DNA from: Taibaiella sp.
Lineage (GTDB): Bacteria; Bacteroidota; Bacteroidia; Chitinophagales; Chitinophagaceae
Assembly: GCA_013815385.1 (NCBI GenBank)
Contig: JACDGL010000013.1
Coordinates: 1-64,000, forward strand
DNA: 64,000 nt
Direction of reading: 5' to 3'
A program made the translations under genes and the position numbers. The notes below the pieces were generated by a model. It did not search any database. It worked only from the letters and a program-made list of their open reading frames with translations, and was not told where the DNA came from. Of the stretch, positions 41,663 through 49,621 are shown piece after piece. Numbering within the stretch: position 1 is the first letter of the stretch; every line of letters begins with the position of its first letter.

Positions 41663-43357
41663 CCGTACCAGCTTCACCACCTGTTGCTGTGTAGCGGCTG
41701 ATACCTTAAGTAAATAAATACCCCCCGGCAAGCCGTCAGGAACGGGTAGGCGCACATTTCGTGTATTCCATGTATCTATCAGCTGCTGATAGTTCATTAT
41801 GATCCTGCCACTTACATCCATCAACTGGAAAGTGACCATTTGCACGGTGGGTAATCTCAGTGTTACTTTTAGCAGTGTAGTAAACGGATTAGGCGTTACT
41901 GTTATCCACGAACCACTAGTGTCTGCGGGTGTGTCCGGTACAACGAGCAGATGTGCGGCCAGAGAAAAATCAGGTATCCCGTACCCGATATCATTATTGG
42001 GGGTACTGTAGTGGTCTGCACTACGGATAATAGCATTACGTATCAGGTAGGGTGTAGCAGCCTTACTACCCTGCAAAAGGCATGCAGACCAGCCTGCTAT
42101 TTGCGGAGTAGAAAACGATGTGCCGCTGCCTACAGCCAGGCGATCTCCAGGGCCGGAAATAAATATGCTAACATCTGCGCCCAGGTCGCACATATCTGGT
42201 TTTTGCACACCTGCTGCATTGGGCCCGTGGCCGCTAAAGCCTACATATACGCGGTTGACATCAACAGCCCCCACGGTGAGCGAGCTGTCTGCATCGCCTG
42301 GTGTAAGTATATGGTTCCACGAGTTCCCACCTTCATTGCCCGCGCTTGCTACATACAGTATCCCCTTTGTGGTAGCTATATTTGCCGCCTTATCTGCTAC
42401 TGTACCAGTACCGTTAAGATCGGCATAGGTAAGACCGAATAAGGGTACATCATTATCAAATGTATTATACCCCAGCGATACAGATATTACATCAGCCCCC
42501 ATACTATCGGCCCGTTCGGTGGCAGCCAGCATGTTATCCATTTCTATAGGCTGCTCTGAATTATTATCTTCTGTTACATAAAGCGCATATTGTGCCAATG
42601 GAGCGCTGCCTACATAAAGGCCAGGCAGGTAACCGGCCAGGGTAGATAGCACTTCCATGCCATGAGTATCGTAGCTGTATATATCTTCATTGTGGTGCAC
42701 AAAATTGTGTATATCCAGTAGTCTGCCCGAGGAGCGGAGGCTATCAAAACCGGCATGTGTATTTACATCTATAAACCCGGCATCAATTACTGCTATAAGC
42801 ATGCCCTGCCCTTTAAGGCCGGCATCGTGCAGGTAATCGCCGTTCACCATTACTGTTTGTGCATAAGTTTGGCCATAGTAGGTGGCGCTGCCCGCAGTGG
42901 TATTATTCAAAGGCGAAACGGTACGTTCTTCGCGGGAGAACTTAGTGCTCTTGCTGTTCCTGTTGTGAAGCCCTGCGGGATAATAAGCAATGAATTGCGT
43001 ACCGGACACATATGGTTTGTGCCGGATATTGCTCATTAAAGAAGAATCGGCCAGCAAAAAAACGCGATCATTTAGCCAACGGGAGGTAACATGTATTATC
43101 CCACCGGTAAGCTTAACGACACTATCTGTATAATCGGGGGAAACGGGGAGGTCCGTACTATCTACAGAAATGTGATGGGTAGTGCGCCTTGCTAGTGAGC
43201 GGGCTGATAAGAAAGTTAATGGGAAATTGAGATCTTCCGTCCCTTTTTTATCAGTAAAGGTGATACGAAAAGCATATTGAGGAGCCGATTGCGCCCTAGC
43301 CACACTGCCTATTACCACACCTGCCAAACAACACCATATAGCCTTCCGCGCGTTCAT
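41657..43357 (-). CDS. S8 family serine peptidase with T9SS type A domain
   Basis: A 566-aa secreted subtilase. The signal peptide is about 1-22 (IWCCLAGVVIGSVARAQ). The triad is Asp in IAVIDAGFIDV, His in SYDTHGMEVLSTLAG and Ser in AVGSGTSFSTPQIAGWS, with oxyanion Asn in VASAGNEGGNSW. The region before Asp looks like an inhibitory propeptide (FTDKKGTEDLNFPLTFLS and RWLNDRVF). The C-terminal ~80 residues form a T9SS sorting domain (VTPNPFTTLLKVTLRL, LMDVSGRIIMNYQQL, GGIYLLKVSA, then KLVRS). It starts 11 bp after the stop of the upstream lipoprotein gene (43369-44103), forming an operon. Confidence 0.95.
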   Translation of the reverse strand: MNARKAIWCCLAGVVIGSVARAQSAPQYAFRITFTDKKGTEDLNFPLTFLSARSLARRTTHHISVDSTDLPVSPDYTDSVVKLTGGIIHVTSRWLNDRVFLLADSSLMSNIRHKPYVSGTQFIAYYPAGLHNRNSKSTKFSREERTVSPLNNTTAGSATYYGQTYAQTVMVNGDYLHDAGLKGQGMLIAVIDAGFIDVNTHAGFDSLRSSGRLLDIHNFVHHNEDIYSYDTHGMEVLSTLAGYLPGLYVGSAPLAQYALYVTEDNNSEQPIEMDNMLAATERADSMGADVISVSLGYNTFDNDVPLFGLTYADLNGTGTVADKAANIATTKGILYVASAGNEGGNSWNHILTPGDADSSLTVGAVDVNRVYVGFSGHGPNAAGVQKPDMCDLGADVSIFISGPGDRLAVGSGTSFSTPQIAGWSACLLQGSKAATPYLIRNAIIRSADHYSTPNNDIGYGIPDFSLAAHLLVVPDTPADTSGSWITVTPNPFTTLLKVTLRLPTVQMVTFQLMDVSGRIIMNYQQLIDTWNTRNVRLPVPDGLPGGIYLLKVSAATQQQVVKLVRS

Positions 43358-43368
43358 TTACATATGCT

Positions 43369-44103
43369 CTAATTATGATCAGTGGCGCTCATTATAACTG
43401 AATAGCCTTTTTTACAGCTTGCTTTAACGGGATCATACGTCCAGTGGGTAGCTTCACTATATATAAGACCAACGCCTTCGCCATATATCTCTTTAAAATA
43501 GGTACGTGAAGCCGTAGTATCCGGCAGGGTAGCTATGTTGTTTATTGTTTCGTCCCTTTCGTTTACGGTTATTGTTTTATCAAAGCTAAGTGTGCCATCG
43601 TAAAAGGAATTAGCCACATTCTGGTAAGTATACGACCAGTTATTAAAGTAGGCATTATCCGTGTCGGAAGTATGTATCAGTGTATTGCCACGCCATGCGT
43701 TACCAGAAGTAACCGGTAAAGTGATCTTTATAAACCGAAGCTGGTCTTTGGTTACAATAATACCAGTATCGCTAAGTGACGCATAAAAAACATCATTGCT
43801 TACCCAGGCCTGTTTAGTTGCGTTTGATTTTTTATAGACGTAAAAGACATAAAACAGGTTTTTACGTGCATCGCTGAATGTGTCTTTTATCTCGTAGCGT
43901 AGCTGGTAGGTGGTGTTGTACTCAAGGCAACTGGTATCTACCCAGCGTATGGAATCTACATTATACACCACATATTTGCCTATCTGGAGCGGGTAATAGG
44001 CCACAGACTTAACTGCAGGCCCGGAACTGCTTTTTTTACACGAGAAAAACACGACAGAAAGCAATACAGCTAATACTAAGACAGGTAGACAAATTCTTTT
44101 CAT
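43369..44103 (-). CDS. Hypothetical lipoprotein
   Basis: A 244-aa protein with a lipoprotein signal (LPVLVLAVLLSVVFFSC, lipobox FFSC, Cys22). It opens after the Cys with KKSSSGPAVKSVAYYPLQIGKYVVYNVDSIRW, an 'YxPLxxGxYxxYxVDS' opening common to Bacteroidota lipoproteins. The rest is beta-rich with YGEGVGLIYSE near the end ('GxGVGLIxxE', also common in this group). Likely outer-membrane or periplasmic. It lies 11 bp upstream of the subtilase gene in the same direction, so the two are probably co-expressed. Confidence 0.75.
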   Translation of the reverse strand: MKRICLPVLVLAVLLSVVFFSCKKSSSGPAVKSVAYYPLQIGKYVVYNVDSIRWVDTSCLEYNTTYQLRYEIKDTFSDARKNLFYVFYVYKKSNATKQAWVSNDVFYASLSDTGIIVTKDQLRFIKITLPVTSGNAWRGNTLIHTSDTDNAYFNNWSYTYQNVANSFYDGTLSFDKTITVNERDETINNIATLPDTTASRTYFKEIYGEGVGLIYSEATHWTYDPVKASCKKGYSVIMSATDHN

Positions 44104-44208
44104 AATACTCAGAATGGCCTTGTTTAACGTAAATATAGTTAAACTAATGAAACAAGCATAATCATTATGAAATTGCCTTATTTAACAGGAGAAGAATATA
44201 AACGGTAG

Positions 44209-45303
44209 CTAAAAGCCAGACCTGATAATGCCACCAGCTACCACATCGTCCCCTTCATAAAATACAGCTGACTGGCCGGGTGCAATGCTATTTACTGAAT
44301 GGGCAAATGCTACACGTACCATATCACCTTCAGAATATAGCATGCTTTCACTGCCTGCATCCTTGTATCTTATTTTGGTTACTGCAGGCATACTTTCAGG
44401 TAATTTTTCATATTTACCCATATTCAGGCCGCCTACCAGCATTTGTGACTGTTGCAACTCATGCGCCTCGCCAAGCACCACCGTGTTGGTATCCGGCAGT
44501 ATCTTCGTAACGAACATTGGCTTACCTAAAGCTATTTCCAATCCCTTACGCTGGCCTATGGTATAAAAAGGGTAGCCATGGTGGCTGCCTACCTTAGTGC
44601 CATCCGTCAGTACAAAATCGCCACCATCTACTTCTGCCTCCAGGCCGGGTATCTGGCGCTTCAGGAAGCCGCGGTAATTATTATCGGGCACAAAGCATAT
44701 TTCATAGCTCTCAGACTTTTTAGATAATTCCGGATAGCCCATATCATACGCTATCTGGCGTACTTCGGTCTTCAGGTAATCTCCCAGGGGGTATATACTG
44801 CGGCTCAGGCAATCCTGCCCCAGCCCCCATAGCACATAGCTCTGGTCTTTTGTAAGGTCTTTGGCCTTAGAGAGCACGTAGCGGCTGTTATGCTCCCGCA
44901 CCTTTACATAATGCCCTGTAGCTATAAATTCACAATCCAGCGCATCTGCACGCTTTAGCAGTGCCGACCATTTTATATGTGTATTGCAAAGCACGCAGGG
45001 ATTGGGTGTGCGCCCTGCCATGTATTCTTCTACAAAATTTTCGATAACGTGGCTCCCGAATTCTTCCCTTATATCCAGTATGTAATGTGGAAAACCATGT
45101 TCTACTGCTGCCTGCCGGGCATCATTAAATGAATCTACATTGCAGCATCCTGTTTCTTTCTTACCACCGCCCGATGTGGCATAATCCCATGTTTTCATGG
45201 TAATGCCCACCACTTCGTAACCCTGGTTGTGCAGCATAAGGGCGCTGATAGTACTATCTATACCACCGCTCATTGCTACCAATACCTTACCCATCCTGCT
45301 CAT
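44209..45303 (-). CDS. mnmA: tRNA-specific 2-thiouridylase MnmA
   Basis: A 364-aa enzyme making s2U34 in tRNA-Lys, -Glu and -Gln. The PP-loop is VAMSGGIDSTISA near the N-terminus. The two sulfur-transfer cysteines are in GRTPNPCVLCN and SESYEICFVPD. GQRKGLEIALGKPMFV and APGQSAVFYEGDDVVAGGII mark the C-terminal domains. Length fits (about 360). The -7 box at 45327-45334 excludes the longer ORF start at 45384. ATG 45301-45303 is favoured, with ATG 45294 possible. Confidence 0.96.
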   Translation of the reverse strand: MSRMGKVLVAMSGGIDSTISALMLHNQGYEVVGITMKTWDYATSGGGKKETGCCNVDSFNDARQAAVEHGFPHYILDIREEFGSHVIENFVEEYMAGRTPNPCVLCNTHIKWSALLKRADALDCEFIATGHYVKVREHNSRYVLSKAKDLTKDQSYVLWGLGQDCLSRSIYPLGDYLKTEVRQIAYDMGYPELSKKSESYEICFVPDNNYRGFLKRQIPGLEAEVDGGDFVLTDGTKVGSHHGYPFYTIGQRKGLEIALGKPMFVTKILPDTNTVVLGEAHELQQSQMLVGGLNMGKYEKLPESMPAVTKIRYKDAGSESMLYSEGDMVRVAFAHSVNSIAPGQSAVFYEGDDVVAGGIIRSGF

Positions 45304-45326
45304 ATGCTGTATTACTGAAAGAGGTG

Positions 45327-45334
45327 CAAAGGTA
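45327..45334 (-). promoter_or_regulatory. TACCTTTG -7 box for mnmA
   Basis: 23 nt upstream of ATG 45303 on the minus strand; the longer ORF start at 45384 lies upstream of it. Confidence 0.6.
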
Positions 45335-45404
45335 CGAATAACCCTATAAGTGGATAAACTTGTATTATATACGGAAATAGACAACCTATATAGCAGGCAA
45401 CCAT

Positions 45405-45412
45405 TAAATTTG
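45405..45412 (+). promoter_or_regulatory. TAAATTTG -7 box for the aroBAC operon
   Basis: 7 nt before the aroB ATG. Predicted leader of only a few bases. Confidence 0.55.
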
Positions 45413-45419
45413 ATCTCTC

Positions 45420-46463
45420 ATGCAACCAATGCCTTATACAATTAAGTTTCCCGCAGGCGCAGTTCAATATTTGTATGGCCCATTGTCAGCAATTGATGGT
45501 CTATCCGGTGATAGGGAAATAATTGTCATCACTGACACAAATATAGCTGCCCTGTATCCGGAGCTTGAGAAACGGTACAGGGTTATCGCCATACCGCCTG
45601 GGGAGGTGCACAAGAACCAGCACACGGCAGATGATATAATAGAAAGCCTGCTGGAAATGGAAGCGCATCGCAAAACGACACTGGTGGGCATAGGTGGCGG
45701 CCTGGTAACAGACATTACAGGATATGTAGCGTCCATATATATGCGTGGCATTCCATACGGGTTTGTGCCTACTACACTATTAGGCATGGTGGATGCAGCT
45801 ATAGGCGGGAAAAATGGCATCAACCACCGCCTGCAAAAAAATCTGATCGGCACTATTAACCAGCCGGGATTTATACTTTATGACACCACCTTCCTGAAGA
45901 CACTACCTGATGAGGAATGGAGCAATGGTTTTGCAGAAGTAATAAAGTACGGGTGCATTTTTGATAAGAGCCTGTTTGACACATTGAGTGAGCATAATAT
46001 TGATTACTATAAACAGGGAAATACTATTGATGGGATCATACAAATGTGTGTGAGCTGGAAAAATCAAACCGTAGTAGCCGATGAAAAGGAAAAAGGCCGG
46101 CGCAAGCTGCTTAATTTCGGGCATACTGCCGGGCATGCTTTAGAGATCTTGTACGGTCTTCCTCATGGGCAGGCTGTGGGTATAGGTATGGTAATAGCCT
46201 GTATCGTGTCAGAGAAACTAAACGGGCTGGATAAGAATATGCTGCTGGCACTAAAAGCCCAGCTTAAAAAATATAACCTCCGTACCTACCTGAATATAAA
46301 TACCACTGAAGTAATGGAAGTGCTGCGGATGGATAAAAAACGCAATGGTGACCAGATAGACTATATAACTCTTAACCAGATAGGGGAGAGCATAATAACC
46401 ACTATGGCATTTGATATAATTGAAGAAGCCTTAACCACATTTAGCAATGCTGGCGATAATTAA
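45420..46463 (+). CDS. aroB: 3-dehydroquinate synthase
   Basis: A 347-aa NAD- and Zn-dependent enzyme catalysing the second step of the shikimate pathway. The NAD-binding GGG is IGGGLVTDITGYVASIYMRG, followed by PTTLLGMVDAAIGGKNGIN. Zn ligands are Glu in GFAEVIKYG, His in LLNFGHTAGHALE and His in LPHGQAVGIGM. MDKKRNGDQI fits the C-terminal signature. Length is typical (about 350). The end overlaps the start of aroA by 17 bp, so the three ar genes form one operon. Confidence 0.97.
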   Translation: MQPMPYTIKFPAGAVQYLYGPLSAIDGLSGDREIIVITDTNIAALYPELEKRYRVIAIPPGEVHKNQHTADDIIESLLEMEAHRKTTLVGIGGGLVTDITGYVASIYMRGIPYGFVPTTLLGMVDAAIGGKNGINHRLQKNLIGTINQPGFILYDTTFLKTLPDEEWSNGFAEVIKYGCIFDKSLFDTLSEHNIDYYKQGNTIDGIIQMCVSWKNQTVVADEKEKGRRKLLNFGHTAGHALEILYGLPHGQAVGIGMVIACIVSEKLNGLDKNMLLALKAQLKKYNLRTYLNINTTEVMEVLRMDKKRNGDQIDYITLNQIGESIITTMAFDIIEEALTTFSNAGDN

Positions 46464-47727
46464 TCCTGGTTACATACAGGGTACCGTTACCGCTCCCGCA
46501 TCTAAAAGCATGATGCAGCGTGCCTGCGCAGCTGCATTGTTGCATACAGGCAAAACGATAATCCATAACCCCGGCAGATCGGACGATGATAAAGCAGCCC
46601 TGCAGATAATACAGCAATTAGGTGCTACAGTGGAGCATACAGCTACAGGCGCTATAGAGATAACAAGCAATGGGGTAATGCCTGTCAGCAATGCAATTGA
46701 CTGCTGCGAAAGCGGACTATCAGCACGTCTTTTTGCGCCTATTGCTGCAATGGGAAACAGTGAGATAACTATTAAGGGCAAAGGCAGTTTGCTGAAGCGG
46801 CCAATGGAAGCATTTGGTGAGTTATATACAACGCTTGGTGTAAGTCTTGTAAATTTCGAAGGCTTTATTCCTTATTCCATTAAGGGACCATTGCATGCTG
46901 CAGATATAGAAATAGATGGCGCAGCCAGCTCCCAGTTCCTGACAGGTATATTATTTGCATTTGCACACACAGCCAAAGAACGAGTAGTTATCAAAGTAAA
47001 CTCGCTGAAAAGCAAACCCTACATAGATCTTACACTGGATATACTGAATCGTTTCGGAAAGACGATATTACACAACAACTACAAAGAGTTTTATATTGAC
47101 CCTGTTCTTTTTCAGCATAAGGGAACTGTATCTATAACTATAGAGGGAGACTGGAGCAGCGCTGCCTGCTGGATGGTGGCTGGCGCTATTGGTGGGAATA
47201 TTACTATATCAGGGCTTGATACAAAAAGCACACAGGCTGATAAAGGTATATTGGATGTATTAGTGAATGCAGGTGTAATAATTAATAGAGAAAATAATTC
47301 TATTACAGTTAGCAAGAGCACGATCAGCGGATTTGAATACGATGCCACTAATAGTCCGGACCTTTTTCCGATATTGTCAATACTGGCTGCATACAGTAAA
47401 GGAGAAAGCCTGATAACCGGTGTGCACAGGCTATGGAATAAGGAAAGTAACCGTGCAGAAAGCATCACCGAGATGCTGCATCTGTTTGATGTGCCTTATT
47501 CAATAGAGGAGGACGATATGTGCATTAACGGCCGTGGTTGGTGCGACGGGGCTACTGTAGATGCCTGCAATGATCATCGTATAGTAATGGCAGCTGCAAT
47601 AGCTGCTTTGCGTGCAGATGGGCCGGTAACAATAGTAGGCGCAAAGGCAGTAAGTAAATCTTATCCTGATTTTTTTAAAGACCTGGCATCGCTGGGTATT
47701 GATTGTACTTTTAACAGCGTGATATGA
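46447..47727 (+). CDS. aroA: 3-phosphoshikimate 1-carboxyvinyltransferase (EPSP synthase)
   Basis: A 426-aa enzyme making EPSP from shikimate-3-phosphate and PEP. PEP/shikimate-binding motifs are TAPASKSMMQRACAAALL with Lys and Ser, CCESGLSARLFAPIAAM (in place of the NxGTxxR loop of many homologues), DGAASSQFLTGILFA, and KESNRAESI. The final domain has DHRIVMAAAIAAL and KSYPDFFKDLASLG. The start ATG at 46447 lies inside the end of aroB; the stop overlaps the aroC start (ATGA, 4 bp). The unusual ESG-LSAR loop is seen in Bacteroidota and is not by itself a defect. Confidence 0.95.
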   Translation: MLAIINPGYIQGTVTAPASKSMMQRACAAALLHTGKTIIHNPGRSDDDKAALQIIQQLGATVEHTATGAIEITSNGVMPVSNAIDCCESGLSARLFAPIAAMGNSEITIKGKGSLLKRPMEAFGELYTTLGVSLVNFEGFIPYSIKGPLHAADIEIDGAASSQFLTGILFAFAHTAKERVVIKVNSLKSKPYIDLTLDILNRFGKTILHNNYKEFYIDPVLFQHKGTVSITIEGDWSSAACWMVAGAIGGNITISGLDTKSTQADKGILDVLVNAGVIINRENNSITVSKSTISGFEYDATNSPDLFPILSILAAYSKGESLITGVHRLWNKESNRAESITEMLHLFDVPYSIEEDDMCINGRGWCDGATVDACNDHRIVMAAAIAALRADGPVTIVGAKAVSKSYPDFFKDLASLGIDCTFNSVI

Positions 47728-48698
47728 ACACATACGGTAGAACATTTCGTGTGCACATTTTTGGTGAATCTCATGGGCCAATGGTGGGGGTAACCATAGA
47801 TGGATGCCCGGCTGGCATCAGCATGAAACATGCTGATCTTTTACCTGACCTGGAAAGAAGGAAAGCCGGGGCCACAGGTACCACACAGCGCAAAGAAACC
47901 GATGAACCGGAGATAGTAAGTGGCATCTTCAATGAGGTAACGACCGGCGCTCCCATTACTATTCTTTTCCGTAATGCAGATACTAGGTCGGCTGATTATG
48001 AGAGCATCCGCAATACACCCCGCCCCGGGCATGCGGACTTTGTGCTTCATAAAAAATATGACGGGTATAATGATTACCGTGGTGGCGGCTATTCTTCCGG
48101 CCGGCTCACAGTTGCATTGGTAGCTGCAGGAGTAATAGCTAAAAAAGTACTCAACGAAATAACAATACAAGCTACCCTTACTGAGGCAGGTGGCAATACA
48201 AATATAGATGCAGCAATAGAAGCGGCAGTAACTGATCAGGATAGCATTGGCGGTATCGTATCATGCGTGGTGCGTAATATCCCTGTAGGGTGGGGCGAGC
48301 CTTTCTTTGATTCAGCAGAGTCGGTTATCAGTCATGCTGTGTTTGCCGTGCCTGCGATTAAGGGTATAGAATTTGGTAGTGGCTTTGGTGCTGCGAAAAT
48401 GAAAGGCAGTGTACACAACGATGCAATAATGAATGAAAGCGGCACTACCCAAACCAATAATGCAGGAGGTATAAATGGGGGGATCACGAATGGAAACGAA
48501 TTATATTTCAGGGTAGCGGTGAAGCCAACCAGCAGTACACCCCGTCAACAGCAGACCTGGAATAATGTCACTGCTTCTGTGGAGGCTTTTGCTATAATGG
48601 GAAGACATGATCTTTGTATAGCTCTGCGGGTGCCGGTGGTTATAGAAGCGGCTACTGCAATAGCCCTTGCAGACCTTAAGCTGATGGCGGGCAAATAG
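47724..48698 (+). CDS. aroC: Chorismate synthase
   Basis: A 324-aa FMN-dependent enzyme making chorismate from EPSP. N-terminal signature is FGESHGPMVGVTIDGCPAG. RPGHADFVLHKKYDGYNDYRGGGYSSGRLT covers the FMN/phosphate loop and 'GxxSxGRxT' signature. The C-terminus ends GRHDLCIALRVPVVIEAATAIALADL. It is about 30 residues shorter than E. coli AroC, which is usual for Bacteroidota. It overlaps aroA by 4 bp and closes the operon. It converges with the SirB1-like gene. Confidence 0.95.
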   Translation: MNTYGRTFRVHIFGESHGPMVGVTIDGCPAGISMKHADLLPDLERRKAGATGTTQRKETDEPEIVSGIFNEVTTGAPITILFRNADTRSADYESIRNTPRPGHADFVLHKKYDGYNDYRGGGYSSGRLTVALVAAGVIAKKVLNEITIQATLTEAGGNTNIDAAIEAAVTDQDSIGGIVSCVVRNIPVGWGEPFFDSAESVISHAVFAVPAIKGIEFGSGFGAAKMKGSVHNDAIMNESGTTQTNNAGGINGGITNGNELYFRVAVKPTSSTPRQQQTWNNVTASVEAFAIMGRHDLCIALRVPVVIEAATAIALADLKLMAGK

Positions 48699-48700
48699 GT

Positions 48701-49582
48701 TTATTCGTCTATATCTATTACCAGTCGCATAAGGTCCTGTATCTCATCTGCTTTTTGCTCTTCGCGGCGGTAGCGGTAGCAGAGGCTCAACTCTTCCAGC
48801 ATCTTAAATATAATTCGCTTTGCAAGCAGTGGCGTGAAATAGCTTTCACGCTCGTGTGCATTTATCTTACGCAGGTAGGTATCCACATCCTTCTGGGTGT
48901 AGATAGTGCCATTCAATGGATCTATATAAAATTGTATTTGCTGGATGGTGCTCGTTTCGCTGGCGAAATACGGATGTATCGTATCAATAAATGCAAAAAC
49001 AAACTGACGTGGAATATCTAATGCAAAGATGGGTGTATCCAGCAATTCGCACAACGCCAGGAAAATAATACCTAAACTGTAGGCATTGCCTTGCTTGCTT
49101 TCCAGTACCTGGTTTATGAAAAAATATTTCGGGTCGCGCTCAGTAAGTTCGTGGCCCTGTAGCTTATAATAGTTATAAAGAATGCTATTGTAAACATTTA
49201 CCTGCTCAAGAGGGGTCAGATAGTTATTGAGCTCCAACCATATATTTCTTTTTATCTGGTCAAATTGTGTCAATATAGCAGCCACATTCAGGTCAGGGAA
49301 CTGGTAGCGGGCTATTATTATTGCACCTCTCAATATTTCAGGATGCTCAGAGCGTGTCCATTCCAGAAGGTCATGTTGCAGGTCCTGGAAGTGCACCCTG
49401 TGTATCAACTGCTCTATACGCTCCTGTACTATTTCATCAGCCGTTACCTCCCACAGCTTTTCAAGATTGGGTATTATTTCTTTACCATAGTGAAGCAGCT
49501 GCATAGCTACGGTGTCATATACCTCATCATCCGGATCATCTATTAATCCAAGTAGTGCGGTTATTTTTTTGTTTTGCTGCAT
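48701..49582 (-). CDS. SirB1/transglutaminase-like family protein
   Basis: A 293-aa cytoplasmic protein. Residues 1-100 are helical with HEAT-like character (LIDDPDDEVYDTVAMQLLHYG). Residues about 110-240 resemble the SirB1/transglutaminase_9 domain, including a segment LNNYLTPLEQVNVYNSILYNYYKLQGHE followed by SKQGNAYSLGIIFLALCELLDTPIFALDIPRQFVFAF ('R+GNPxSLxxxxxxVxxRLGxxxxGVxxPGHFLxxx'). The canonical catalytic Cys/His are not obvious: Asn replaces Cys-like positions and Gln replaces the His. The domain may be non-catalytic. Monocistronic, between aroC and topA. Confidence 0.75.
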   Translation of the reverse strand: MQQNKKITALLGLIDDPDDEVYDTVAMQLLHYGKEIIPNLEKLWEVTADEIVQERIEQLIHRVHFQDLQHDLLEWTRSEHPEILRGAIIIARYQFPDLNVAAILTQFDQIKRNIWLELNNYLTPLEQVNVYNSILYNYYKLQGHELTERDPKYFFINQVLESKQGNAYSLGIIFLALCELLDTPIFALDIPRQFVFAFIDTIHPYFASETSTIQQIQFYIDPLNGTIYTQKDVDTYLRKINAHERESYFTPLLAKRIIFKMLEELSLCYRYRREEQKADEIQDLMRLVIDIDE

Positions 49583-49621
49583 GCGGTCTTCCCTTCGGCA
49601 CTATTAAGATACAACAAAATA

